Below are positions 1 through 12,114 of a DNA stretch of 64,000 nt, one piece after another. The stretch is from assembly GCF_029867415.1 (NCBI RefSeq), contig NC_081183.1, positions 117,108,514-117,172,513 on the forward strand. The letters run 5' to 3'. How positions within the stretch are numbered: position 1 is the stretch's first letter; every line of letters starts with the position of its first letter. The stretch comes from Vicia villosa. Taxonomy: Eukaryota > Streptophyta > Magnoliopsida > Fabales > Fabaceae. The notes beneath the pieces are model-generated. The model did no database searches, was not told where the DNA came from, and saw only the letters and a program-made list of their open reading frames with translations. The position numbers were made by a program, and so were the translations under genes.

Positions 1-852
1 TTTTGCTGATTTTTTATCTTTTCTTGATGAATTATGATCAACCAATGATCAAATGATGAATATTTTGACAAAATATGGATGTTGACAAAAAAAATCATTT
101 TTGACTGTCTGTTGACTTTTCGGTCAAACTGGTCGTCTGTTGACTGTTTGAGCTGCTGCCTGTGCGTCTGAGCGAATGGAAGATTGAAAATTTGTATGGT
201 GGTACTTTGAGATATATGGAGGTCCATGAAATCCATTTGAGGTCTCAAAAAAAACTTGTTCTCCTGAAAAAAACAAAAACCCTAGTTAGGGACTGTTTGT
301 GTAGGAGACAGTTAAGCGTACCTGATTTTTGTGCAGTGCTGAGTCTCTACTGATCATGTGATGTTCAGAAGACTTCTAGAACAAAAATCTTGTAATTTTG
401 AAATGCAAAAGATTGATTTGATTGATGGTACAAAACAAGGAGAATTGCACCGTCAGCGGGTTTGACTGTCAACTGACTGTTCAGGCATTAACGTAGCAGT
501 TAAAGTGAAAATTCAACAGTTAAAGTTAATTTTTTCTTTTTTTTTTGTTTTTTTTGTTGTATTAATGGTGAAAATTTATTTACATGAGTTGTTAGAAAAA
601 CACAGACATAATAAATAAATAAAATATACCGTACGCGAACAAAATTACCGATAATAACCTTGAAAAATATTTAATACACAAAAAAATAAATATTTAACTG
701 GCAGAAAACACACAAAATATTATCTGGATAATTAAACTACAGTACGAAAAATAGTACGACATTTAATACTGACAGTACAAATATTACATAATATAATGAA
801 CAGTGCGACAAATAAACGGTACATTATTTGAAAATAAAAGATACGACAAACT

Positions 853-1020
853 TTAAAAATGACGATTAAAAACCCATGCTATAAATAATAACATATAGAT
901 GATTGGGAGTGTAAACAACCCAGGTCCGCATTTCTCAGGGCTATGCAGACAGAAAAAGGACATGATTACCACCACGACGGTGATGACCATAAGAAAACAC
1001 GTATGCATCCACTTCGCCAT
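853..1020 (-). CDS. Small hydrophobic peptide ORF inside LTR B
   Basis: A 55-codon minus-strand reading frame starts at the first ATG downstream of the LTR TATA box, in a good context (AAAAATGGCG). The peptide begins MAKWMHTCFL. It has a hydrophobic stretch at about residues 8-24 (valine, isoleucine, phenylalanine), a cysteine-containing middle (residues 24-31) and a second hydrophobic stretch at about 36-51, then a stop at 853-855. It looks like a two-span membrane micropeptide. I know of no family for it. No coding conservation can be judged from one copy, and a chance ORF in an LTR leader is quite possible. Confidence 0.3.
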   Translation of the reverse strand: MAKWMHTCFLMVITVVVVIMSFFCLHSPEKCGPGLFTLPIIYMLLFIAWVFNRHF

Positions 1021-1112
1021 TTTTGCCGGGGAAGAAGAGAAAAATAAATATGAGGTAGAAATTTGAGAGATGAGTTGAAATTTGATGTGAGAATTTATAA
1101 AAAAATGAGAGG

Positions 1113-1120
1113 TATTTATA
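1113..1120 (-). promoter_or_regulatory. TATA box of the minus-strand LTR
   Basis: TATAAATA on the minus strand, about 93 bases upstream of a minus-strand ATG at 1020. The intervening sequence is rich in C, T and A like a plant 5' leader. It is the most promoter-like site in the LTR; transcription would be expected to start near 1085. Confidence 0.45.
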
Positions 1121-1651
1121 GAGTGAAAAGAAGGATAGAGACGTTGGGGAATGAAGTGATTCCGTACAAAAAAGGAAAATTTGAGTGGTAGTAGGATTTG
1201 AAAGAAAGTGTATGGTAGGGTTTGAAAAGAGAGATGTATAGAATAAAGTTAGGATTTGATTTTGAAAGAAAGAGATTTGAAAAGAAAGGAAAAGATTTTG
1301 AAAATAATAGAATATAGTACAAAAATTAGTGGGAAACAAAAAACTAATAATAATTTACTTGTTACCAGTACAGTCTGAATCCCCGGACTCTGCGCTTGCA
1401 AGAATTTAATTCTGTACCAATTCCGTCAGTACTATTTATCTGTAAATAAATCTCAAATAAACAGCGTGTCTGAAGTGATAAACAGTAATTGGCGTTTGTG
1501 TAAGAATAAATTCAACAGCGAGCCAAAATACCGTATAATAAAAATTCTAAAAATCGAGTATTCATAAAATCAGATGAAACTCTCAATTTTTAGACAGAAG
1601 TCTGTTTCCTTCTTTTTTGAAAAAGATGCGGGCAAATTTTGGGGTATAACA

Positions 1652-2343
1652 AGTACGTTCAACGCTGGAGAGAGCTAGCTTCTCAAGTGGAGCCACCTTT
1701 AGCTGAAAAGGAACTGACTGGCATGTTTATGGACACTCTCTCACCTTTCTTTTGGGAGAAGATAATTGGTAGTGTATCTTCGAACTTCACAGACTTGGTA
1801 ACCATTGGTCAGAGACTTGAAGAGGGAATCAAGAATGGGAAAGTTACTCATGTTGCTAAATCTTCTGGTGGGTCTAAGAAACCTTATGGAAACTTCCACA
1901 AGAAGAAGGAGAATGAGACTAATGCTGTGTCAGACGATAGAAGGGGATCTCGTCGTAGACCTCAAAATGGTGATCAACCTTATGTAGCCGCTGTCGCTCC
2001 TGTGCAAGTTCAAGTTTCTCAACCTCAGGTTGCTAATCAGAATCAGAATCGCGATAGGACTCATTTTGATCCTATTCCTATGACTTACACTGAAATATAT
2101 CCCGCATTGGTCCATAAAGGGTTGATCACAACAAGAGCCATGCCGCCTCCTCGAAACCCTCCCTCAAAAGGATTCCGACCTGATCTTCATTGTGAATTCC
2201 ATCAGGGTGGTGCTGGCCATGATTTAGAAGGTTGTTATGCTTTGAAGACTAGAGTTCAAGAGTTGGTGAGATCAAAGATGCTCTCTTTTAGGGATATGGG
2301 TCCTAATGTTGTCACTAATCCTTTGCCAGATCAGAGTGGCTGA
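1652..2343 (+). pseudogene. Tat/Ogre-lineage gag fragment (element A)
   Basis: About 230 codons of capsid/nucleocapsid sequence from a Ty3/gypsy Tat-lineage (Ogre-type) element. The conserved start of the segment reads YVQRWRELASQV. A basic, low-complexity linker follows, then a zinc-knuckle-like block with the order Cys, His, His, Cys (CEFHQGGAGHDLEGC) near the C-terminal side. The frame enters directly from the end of LTR B at 1651, so the N-terminal part of gag lies outside the window. The frame ends at TGA 2341-2343. Instead of protease and RT, 3' UTR-like sequence follows, so everything from protease to integrase has been deleted. Lineage assignment is strong; activity is excluded. Confidence 0.8.
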
Positions 2344-5257
2344 AGACAAGTCAAAGCCCGATTTTCCTAAAGCCAAGTGTTTCAGACGAGATAGCTCATC
2401 TTTGTTGCTGATTAGTCACTATGCCTTGTTTTTGTACTAATCGTATTTCCTTTATTATGCTGATTACTTTTAGACTTTGTTTTTTTATGAATGGTGATTT
2501 TAATGAAATGAGCATTGCATATTTTGAATTCATTTTCATCTACTATGTTTATGCTTATGCTCTCTTTTACAAAACTTTTTCTTCCATATGCTTTCTCTAT
2601 CAAACTTGTGTTTTATACAAAGATTGGAGGGAGGATGATGACAACGAAATACCCAAGTTGTTGAATTGTATGCTTTCAAATAAAACTCTGCTGATGATGT
2701 ACAAGCATTGTTTCAATTCCCAAACACTGGAGAAATAAGGAAGTTAATCACTTGTGAACCCCTCTGAGCCTTCGAAGTTGGTGTTTCTTTCTGTACGAAA
2801 AAACACGCATTTTAAACCTGGGGAAGGGTAGTTCTCAGTTAATTTGGCCGTGCATTCTATTTTAAGAGAATCATTCAGTACACCTTTCAACAAAGGTTTC
2901 AATTGCAAGCGTTACTCCGTACACAGCAAAGAAGTGTTGGAGATGTCAATCAAAAGCCAATGATGGTTCATCAATCATTAAGCAAGGCAGTCACTATCTT
3001 TCAAAAAAAAAGTGTATAAAAAAATATAGAACCAAAGAAAAGCCTGCTAAGTCAAAACCAAAAAATGACTTAGGCAAAAAAAGGGACATCCCGCTGATTG
3101 TAAGTTCAGAAATAGGCGGTTCAGGAAAAAGTTAGGGATATCAAAAGAAAAAGATGAAAAAAGAGAAGTCAATAAATTCCTCAAGCAACAAAATGTTGTG
3201 ACAACAAAAAGGAAGAAGTGACTGCCATCTCAAAAGTTCTCTTTGCTTGTGAGCTATCATCATTACAAAGGTGCAATTCTAGAAGCCTCTTGGAACCTGA
3301 ATGCATAAGCTGAATTAATTGAGTTTTAGGACTGGAGATCATCACGAAGATGGGGTGGGTACAATCAAATTTTGAGCCTTATATCCTTTGTTTCTAAAAC
3401 CGTGAACCTGACACGTTACAACCTTTAAAAGACCTAATTGAAGCAAGGTTTGTTTGAAAGCATACTACAACAAGGTTGCGTAAGCTGACTCCCATGAGAT
3501 TTGCCAATCATTTGTTTTGATACCATATCTCTGTTTTATCTTTCACTTTGAACGTCTTAACCTTTATGTTTTGACCAGTGATTACATTTGCTTTACCTCA
3601 ATAACATTCGTTCCAATAATGACTTTGATTTCAAAAATATTCTTTGAGCATTGCATTAAAATTACCATTCTTGAATGAACATTCTATTTGCTAGTAAGCA
3701 CCCATCTTTCAGGAAGTTCAAACAGTCGAGAAACTTGATCTGTGATCCTATCAGGGGCATGTTACTTCAAGATCCTGTTGTTGAGATGTTCAGTCAAGTT
3801 TTGTTGATCAAAATATCATTTCAAGACTTATACTAGGGCAAGCCATCCCAACATGCATTTCAAGAACTGAAGCCATGATCAGTTCATCCCGAATACAGTT
3901 CAACTGAAGCCATGATCATTAACTTGCAACAATTAATGAATCAAGGGTAATCTTCTTCAGCAATCCCCAAGCACAGTTTATTAGTCCTTCCCAAAAGGAT
4001 CATCATTTTGATACAACTACCTATGTGATAGAAGTGTGTTCAAGCATCTTCTTCTCAAGCAGAGTTGGCAGAGTTCTCGTGTTGAGGAATCATAGTTCCA
4101 ATCTTGCCTCACAAAAGAGTCTACCTCAGTTGTCACAAACAATTGCATTGCATTTATCATATATCATGCATAGAAAGATTCAACATCATGCGTGGAAACA
4201 AATTTCATACTCATTTGCATTTTCTAAGGTCCTGTTGCTATCAACATCTCCACCTTGAGATCTAAGTCCAACATACTTGACACCTATCCAAAACAGATAC
4301 TTGTTTCTCTTCTCCATCTAGTTCTATTCCTAGATGTCCCTTTCTACTTCCAGCTCCATTCCTGAAAGATGTTTCTCACTTTATCTGGTGCCATTTCTGG
4401 ATATCCTGATTCCTTTATTCAGTGCCATTCCTGGATATCATTTTCTCACTTCATTCAATGCTATTCTCGGATGTTGTGATCTTCACCTTATTCACTTCTA
4501 TTCTTGAATATCGTGATCCTTTTATCTGGTGCCATTCCTGGATATCATTTTCTCACTTCATTCAATGCTATTCTCGGATGTTGTGATCTTCACCTTAGTC
4601 ACTGCTATTCTTGAATATCGTGATCCTTTTATCTGGTGCCATTCCTGGATATCATTTTCTCACTTCATTCAATGCTATTCTCAGATGTTGTGATCTTCAC
4701 TTTATTCACTGCTATTCTTGAATATCGTGATCCTTTTATCTGGTGTCATTCCTGGATATCATTTTCTCACTTCATTCAATTCTATTCTCGGATTTCGTGA
4801 TCTTCACTTTATTCACTGCTATTCTTGAATATCGTGATCCTTTCTATCCAGTGCCATTCCTGGATGTCCTTTCCAAATTCAGTCATGTTTTGCTCTTGAA
4901 TGACTTTTGATGTGGGTTCTAGAGACTTTTCTCTCTAAATGTCTCTGTTGATTTTTCTGTCCAGATTTCCCTTCATGTTTTACTCTTGAAAGCTTTTGTT
5001 GACTGTCTCTTTCTCCTGTGAAGTCCAAGTTTTATTCCTGGATGACACATACCTTTTCCCCAGTGGAGTCTTTTCTTATCTCCCCAGTGATGTTATATTT
5101 CTCTCTATTCCATATTCATACTTGATGCATCCATTAGCATCACATCATACCTTAGGTTCAAAAATTGTGTGTTTTATATTTAAGTCTCTTCAATTACGTC
5201 GAGCCGAGGATTTTAACCCTCACATCTCCGGATAGAAGAAACTTAAATAGGGGCATC
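2344..5257 (+). other. 3' untranslated region of element A
   Basis: No coding sequence. Around 3040-3140 it has the repeated 'aggcaaaa / agggacatccc / aaagttagggatat' text that also follows integrase in element E (14730-14910), which identifies it as Ogre-type 3' UTR. It holds a 107-bp tandem array at 4386-4878. It ends in a purine tract (AAATAGGGGCATC, about 5245-5257) that directly precedes the LTR, as expected for the plus-strand priming site. Short frames here (for example 2421-2738 and 4025-4258) show no recognisable protein. Confidence 0.6.
4386..4878 (+). repeat. 107-bp tandem array with three ~36-bp subunits per unit
   Basis: The phrase GTGCCATTCCTGGATATC, or a close variant, starts near 4420, 4527, 4634, 4741 and 4849, a spacing of 107, 107, 107 and 108. 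Within each unit three related subunits follow one another (TGCCATTCCTGGATAT, TGCTATTCTCGGATGT, TGCTATTCTTGAATAT), so the array is a higher-order repeat built from a ~36-bp ancestor. It lies in an Ogre 3' UTR, a region known in legume Ogre elements to breed tandem repeats. Confidence 0.85.
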
Positions 5258-8200
5258 TGTCATACCCCAATTTTTGACCCTAAGATCATACATCATTTGC
5301 ATTTCAATCATCAATCAAGATCACAATCTTGAGGTATCTTTTTCCTAATGCTCACTCTATCTCTGAGGGGAGTCATCAAGCACTTTTAGCTTTTTATTTG
5401 TTTCATACTAACCAAAATCCAAAAATATGCATTTTGTTTCCTTTGTTTGTGTTTTGCAGGAAAAAGATCGAGCAAGAACCAAAACAGTGCAAGAAAGAAA
5501 GTTTTTGAAAATTTTGCTGTGGAAATCGATTTACCCATATGGGAAATCGATTTCCTGAAACGAAATTTGAAAAAAAGAGGGAAGCATGACATCATTTTGG
5601 CACCAAACACATTTTCTTTGATCATTTTACCAATTTTCCACCTCACAAAAATTAATCCCTTTCATTAAACCCACTTAAACCTCATTTACCATTTAAATGC
5701 CATTTAAATACCAATTAAACACAAGCTAATTACCAAATGCAAAAAGACCAAATTACCACTACTCTTGCTCCCATCCTATAGATAGAGGTCTCTACTCCCT
5801 CATTTCTCAAGCTTGGAGAGCCAAAAAAGTTCTTGCAAATTCATTTCTCAAGCTTGGAGAGCCAAAAAAGTGCTTGCAAATTCATTTCTCACCCTTTCCA
5901 AAACCCTCACCCAAAGTTCATTTTCATAGAATTAGTGAGATTCACATTGAATCTTACTAGTTTTGAACTAAACCTCCTACATTTCTCTCTTTTCTTTGGT
6001 TGTTCATCTCCAATTTTGAAGGATCTATACACTTTGTGCTTGTTCTTGAAACTACTTCAACAATTTGGTTCAAGAATTGGTAAATTCCTAAACTCTAAGA
6101 TGTAGATCTTTCTTGCTTGTGTTCAATGCATCTTTGATGCTATATTGGTCCTATTTGATGGTGAATTGATGGAAAATTCATGCTCCAATTGATATGTGAT
6201 CATAAGGTGTTTGTATGTTTGCTAAAGTCAAGTTTTATGCTTCCTAATGCTGATTTTTTGAAAGCTGCGTGCATGAAATCGATTTCCCTCTGTAGGAAAT
6301 CGATTTCCACCTTGTTTTTATGCCAAATTTGAACTCTGCACTCAGGAAATCGATTTCCTACAGAGGTAAATCGATTTCCAGTGAGGCAGAATGTTTTTTT
6401 TGCCTTTTTTATGCTTGTTTTGCCTTCCTTCTTCCTCCACTTCATTAATATCATTGGATCTAGGATGTTGATAGGTTTGAAATGACCAAATCCATAATAT
6501 TAGATGAATGATATTAATGATAGTGTGATTTGATTTTACTTTATGCATTTTATCTCCTTCTTCTCTTTTTTTCTTTTGATCGATGAAAGTCTTAACACCT
6601 TGAGAATTCTTATGGATTCTTGGTAAAGACTAGATCACTACCTATTTTCTTTTCGTGCAGTATTGCTTTCGGAGAGTGATCTACATATCACTTCTCTCGC
6701 ATGCATTAGCACATAAATTTTTGACCGGCCTCGTTGTAGGGTGATTTCTATATAAATCACTTGGCGATCTGCTTAACATAGCGCAATATTTCGTGTCCCG
6801 AATAAAAAAGATCAAATATGGAAGAGAATTGTATGCGGTTGATTTAAGACTTATGGAGGTTTATCGTGCAGTCGCTATGATTTTATCAAGCTTCTGATAA
6901 ATGTCCATTGAATTTAAATCCGAGAACATCCTTCACTCACCATCGATCTTTATTACTAACTTTGATAACATACTTGACAAGTTTCAAGATGGTTATCTTT
7001 AACATCTAACAATTGACTTTAATTTCCGCATTTTTATTATATCGCTCTTTACTTTTTCGCTTTATCGCTTTATTTTATCATTTCATCATATTTACATTCT
7101 GCTATTTTCTATTTGTCCATTTGGACGTTTATATTCCGCTATTTTCTCTTTGTCCATTTGGACGCTATGTTTATGTTTCCGCTATTTTCTTTTTGTCCAC
7201 TTGGACCATAATTTACTTTTATGCTAAAACACTAATAAACAACAAAAATCTAAAAAACGTTTAAGGCTCTTTTTCGGACTATTGGTTACTATCCCGGGCA
7301 TTTTGGAGATTCGGACTTATGGACTTAGTACCTCTGGACCCTTACGATATTATTACTATGTTGTTATTCTGTCTGTCTGGCATTGGATTGTTGTTTGTTT
7401 GTGTATGCAGGTATTTCCTTGAAAGTCCTTGATGGTTAATTCCAAGGCATTGAGATAAGGATTTTACCCGAAAACAGCCGTTACTCTGCCCGATTTTCGT
7501 CAGAATTTTAATGTGCTTAACGCAAAGTGGTGCTGAGATAATAAGTTCATCTGGATCCCCAAGTGATAATGTATTGGTTTTGTGTCGATATTCCAAAGGA
7601 TGGGAAATCTACCTTGACTCGTAATGTCAAGTGTTGGCTTCTTCTTCGGTTAGACCGTTCTTTTCCTTAGCTTTTATTTTACGCAATAGGGTAGCCTTTC
7701 GTCTCTTGCCCCATTCTTAGATTTTCAAAATCTTCTCCCTTTTTTAAAAAAAACTTCTTATGTTTGCAACCTTTTCAAAACCTTTCTTTAAAAATATCTT
7801 TTGCCCTTATTGGCCTTTTCTTCAAAAGTTTAGACACGACTAATTGTTGAAACGAGTGGCGATACCCCACGATTTTGAAATTGATTGATATAATGAGATC
7901 TTTTCCGCGTGAGAGAGCTAGTGGCATACTCGTTGATTTTTATCCGAGTATTCTCTCCGACGACGATAAAGTGTTTATTCCTTTTTAAACCGTTTTTCCC
8001 TTTAAGCGGAACTACATTAGCTCTGACTTCTCCATTGCACCGAGGAGGTATGTAGGCACAAGGCTTAACGTCTTGCCGAGCTTATTTTAAAAATAAAACA
8101 AACCCTTTTTTAGCACACACACAACACAGATTTTCAAAAAGGTTCCTGTGGAGTACCACAGATATGAGGGGTGCTTAAAACCTTACCCTTGTATAAACAA

Positions 8201-8363
8201 CACCCGTACCTAAGATCTCTTCTTTTTGTTTTAAAAACAAACTTTGGGTTTTCTTCGTTCTTTTCCCATTTCCTTTGGAAATAATAAAGCGCGGTGGCGA
8301 CTTTCACTGAAATATTGAGTCGAGTCAATCCCATGGCTTCGATCTCAGATTTTCCCCGCTACA
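5258..8363 (+). mobile_element. 3' LTR of element A (Ogre-type)
   Basis: Starts TGTCATACCCCAATTTT directly after the purine tract and ends ...TTTTCCCCGCTACA, both typical of Ogre LTRs; length 3,106 bp. A 41-bp direct duplication (CATTTCTCAAGCTTGGAGAG...) sits at 5801-5882 downstream of a weak TATA-like CTATAGATAG (5776-5785). Six copies of the palindrome AAATCGATTT lie at 5523, 5544, 6276, 6297, 6347 and 6368. The 5' LTR is not in the window. No convincing coding sequence is present. Confidence 0.7.
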
Positions 8364-8705
8364 ATGTGAAGACTTGATATCTCATATCCATGACCCGTGA
8401 GATACTGTTATCAGTCTACTCACATGATAATTTTTATGCATTATTGTAGTCCTATTTGACAGTAAAGCTTGACTACAGATACTTTAAGAATAACATCCTT
8501 ATGTTTAATGAGATCTCATGATTAAGTCGCACTTAATAGGTCATTAATAGACTAATTATTCTAAGGACTTGATTATGTCATATACAAATAACATAAAAAA
8601 TACAATGCCTAATAAGTATATATATTAACAAACAATATATATCAAGGTCATGATACAAAAGCATATTAAGCCAATATTGATTGACTATTATGGCTTACTC
8701 CAACA
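8364..8705 (-). mobile_element. Ty1/copia-type LTR segment
   Basis: On the minus strand it starts TGTTGGAGTAAGCCATAATA at 8705 and reaches the end of LTR A at 8364. The TGTTGG start and the AT-rich 340-bp body fit a copia LTR start. Its left end abuts LTR A exactly. Either A inserted into this LTR (the rest then being left of the window), or it is a short solo LTR ending in CA at 8365. No matching 5-bp duplication was found. Confidence 0.4.
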
Positions 8706-9373
8706 AATGCGTGATGCTACAAACAAATGCAAACAATATCCATATGAACCTCTTACTCCCATTATTACTTATCAATCACCATACTGGACCGAAGTCCTTC
8801 TACACTAGACCAAAATCCTACAATATCGGACCAACGTCCTACAACACTAGTTCCTATATGAACCTAAAACTCAACATGAGCATCACCAATACTGAACCAC
8901 AATATCAACATAGCTCGACAATTTTCCTCTTCATAAGGCACTCAACACAAAACTCGGCATAATAATACACTTATATAATTACTCAACAATACTCATCAAC
9001 AGGGTGAAACAACATCGCATAACCATCAACATTCAACAAGACATACTCATAAATATACATAATTCACAATTACCTCTACCACATTTTATTCAAAAGTTAG
9101 AGTCTCAATGTGTACTCTAATTTCAACTCATTTAACCCTTTACAACTCTAAAAAAAAAATCAAACTTAGCTCTAAACATATCAAGTAACTCAAACTCAAC
9201 TCATTTAATTCTTAAAATCAACTCTAAATATATAAATATCTTATTTAGCTCAAATATATCATCAAAACACTGAACTCATGTCCTAAAACATTAATAACTT
9301 AACAACCCAAAAATCATGTTTCCAACTAGTCATACATTAGATCCACAGTCCTAGTAGATTTTTTCCTGAGATG
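8706..9373. other. Unassigned repeat-like sequence
   Basis: No gene recognised. Around 8780-8860 there is a short internal repetition (variants of GGACCGAAGTCC and CCTACAACACTAG) and otherwise AT-rich, non-coding sequence. The style resembles minus-strand gypsy LTR sequence, but no ends can be set. Confidence 0.3.
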
Positions 9374-9378
9374 CACTT

Positions 9379-11787
9379 AGTAACACCCTAATTTCCTCGG
9401 CATTTATTAATCTAAAATAAGAGTAAAATTTTCAAATAATAAATATGCAATTAGGATGTTACCCTTCTCAAAACATATTAAATTTGCTCAATTATTTAAA
9501 TAGATACATAACACATTATACGGATGAATCAAAACAAAACTTCATAATTCTCAACTTCCCATTTTATTACGCAGCGGAAAAGAATCACATAAGGTTATCA
9601 AAATAATATATATCCAGCATAAACAATATTTATTCAAGTAATACATAGTTCATAAGACTCCAAAAAATCATCAAAGACAACAAGAGTAACTAAGCGCTCA
9701 TCCCCCCTCGGTGTTACGTATTAAAGCATAACCCGACTCGACATAAGCAACAGGAAGATCAACATCTTCCAAGCTACTCCAAAAGTGCAGTAATCCTCTT
9801 TATCTGCATGTTACCCACATGGAGGCAACATTCAAACAAAAGGGGTGAGATATCATAACAATATAAAGAAGTGTATGATAACAAGTATATGAGAATAAAG
9901 TCATACACAATTCACCACTTCATAAAACATCAATATTGTTTATCAACAATTAGTACACAACTATTCAACAACAAGGAGCTCGTCATCACATCATTAGTTA
10001 TACAAAGATTCATAACCAAACAGCTCATCATTATTCATCATCATGTAAAATGCTATGAGACCAACGACTATGCAGATGTATGTGGTACCAACAGGGCATA
10101 CACCCATATCACAATTGCCAATAAATAGAGGCGTCAACAAGGCATAAGCCTTAATCTTAGTTTGTCAATCCAGGTCATCTCAGTTTTCCAATCTAGGTCA
10201 TCACAAATGCAATGTATGCGACACAACAACAACAATTATACAACCACAAGGCATAAGCCTTCAACAAACGCCAATATAGGTCATCACTTCATCGTCACAA
10301 CAACATCAATTCATCATGTTACTCTTCACACATCATCATAACCTCGTCAATTTATCATATTCATCTTACTCCATCACATGTTTCATATATAAATATATCA
10401 TTACGATAACATCAAACATCATAGTACTCAAGTCAAATAACGACATGGCACCGCTAATTCAACCTTATAATCACAACATACTTATTGTTAATTCATCATG
10501 GGGCATCATTATCTCATCATAAGGAAAATACACATCATCATCTCAATAACATTGTATCGTCATAAGGAAAATACACGTCATCATCTTAATAACATCGTAT
10601 TGTCATAAGGAAAACACACATCAAGTTATACCATACATGATTATGTCAATTCGTAGCGAATAACATACTTACTATGTTATCACCACATCGTATCATCACT
10701 CAATCCTAATAAAATTACTAGGATACTACATTTTATGAATCATTTTATTCTACCATGTTATATTTCATTGTATTAGCTTTCCAACACTTTGAACGACGCT
10801 TCAATCGGAGTCCGGGAACTCAAGTTATGGCCTTCGAAAACTCTGTCATGCTGAATTTTTGGTATCCGATGCACCGAAGCATAGCCTCCTTAGGTCGATG
10901 CATATCTGATTGTGCCCCCCTCGGGTATGCTCAGGTCTCCCCTCCGGTTGACTCATACTAGGTCTTTTTCCTACATGAGCCAACGCAAGAATTCTTTGAG
11001 TCGACGCATAGTTGTATTATGCAGAATTTTTCTGCGATTTTGTGTTTCTAGATCTACAATTTCTTTAACCCAAAACCCATTTTTTCCATTAGTTTAGACA
11101 ATTTTAAGCCTTTTAATACATTCCTAAATTATTATTATCAACTACATCACCCAATCAAAATCCAAATCATTCTTTTGATTCTTTTCACATCAATTCATCA
11201 CAAAATCCTAAAATCTTCATGTAATCACACATCACAAGATCATCACCATACCAATACAAAATCAACAACAACATTCATATGCGAAATCCATACGAAACAC
11301 AAAGAAGATGAAATTTAAGGAAAACCTAAGAACACCAACATAGAAATCAAAACCTTATTCCTATCTACTAATTATCATACCCAATTTTATATGATTAGAA
11401 CCCCACCCTTACCTTGGATTGAAGATCCTATACTCTTTCAATGGAATCATTGCCCTAGCCTCTTTGTGCCTCTTCTCCTCTTTCACGATAAACTTCTCTT
11501 TTCACGTTCTCTCCAAATTTTCCTAATTCTATTTTTCTCTCTTATTTTTATTTAATAACCCTTACTAACTTCTTTCTCACTAATAAGCTTAACAAACACA
11601 CCCCCACTAATCCTCATGCTAACACAACATAAGCCAAATTCATCAATTAATCATTATTCTATTATTATTAATATTCACTATATGATAAAATAGCATAATT
11701 ACTAATAATTCATAAGCAAACCACCATTTCGTCAAATAATTCACAATCAAACAATTAAATAATTAAATAAAATAAACGGGCGTTACA
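9379..11787 (-). mobile_element. Solo Ty3/gypsy LTR, minus strand
   Basis: On the minus strand it starts TGTAACGCCCGTTTATTTT (at 11787) and ends ...AGGGTGTTACT (at 9379). The same 5 bases, CACTT, flank it at 9374-9378 and 11788-11792, with no internal region between, so it is a 2.4-kb solo LTR left by LTR-LTR recombination. The last base departs from the canonical CA end by one substitution. The TGTAACRCCC start and GGTGTTAC end match the G element LTRs, which suggests the same broad gypsy group. In its sense strand it has repeated GCRTCGAC-like words followed by the shared CATAACTTGAG motif (10783-10847). Confidence 0.75.
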
Positions 11788-11792
11788 CACTT

Positions 11793-12109
11793 AGTGGCGT
11801 GTAGTTGTCACATCGTCCTTACATTCCCCTGTCGGTCTCGTTCTTCCGGCAATAAGACTGCTTCCCAGAAGGATGACTAGAGTTGGTGTCAGCAAAGCGG
11901 GATTATCAAACTGTGTGTTCAGTTTCTCTTCTCGTATAATGTAAGACTGAGTCGTGCTAGTCATTTCCGGGGAGATTTTCCCTTTTTCCTTCCTATCTCT
12001 TAACCTAAAGGGGTGGTCGCGCAGAAGGTCATTCTCGGAGGCAATGTCAAAGATTACTTAGAAAAAGATAAAGCAAATTATTTGCAGCTTTGGCCTACCA
12101 TAACTCATC
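11793..12109. other. Unassigned sequence between solo LTR and element E
   Basis: No recognised gene. A short open frame at 12013-12114 (VAQKVILGGNVKDYLEKDKA) has a protein-like composition and stops where element E inserted, but I cannot name a family, and the sequence after E (20512 on) does not obviously continue it. Confidence 0.25.
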
Positions 12110-12114
12110 GTCTC

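Larger units (their letters stand above)
1..1651 (-). mobile_element. Minus-strand LTR (element B) inserted in an Ogre-type gag
   Basis: Read on the minus strand, a sequence starting TGTTATACCCCAAAATTT begins at 1651 and runs to the window edge. TGTYATACCCC is the usual 5' start of Ogre-type LTRs, seen twice more on the plus strand here. Immediately to its right a Tat/Ogre gag frame resumes, so this is an LTR element inserted head-on into that gag. A TATA box on the same strand, followed by an AT-rich leader, fits an LTR promoter. The left part of the element and its second LTR lie outside the window, so the target duplication cannot be checked; AGTAC at 1652-1656 would be the right-hand copy. 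Confidence 0.6.

Noticed and set aside
941..1339. 132-codon minus-strand frame in LTR B
   Set aside because: Almost pure Phe, Ser, Leu, Thr low complexity from an AT/CT-rich LTR. The shorter frame at 853-1020 starts at a better ATG after the TATA box.
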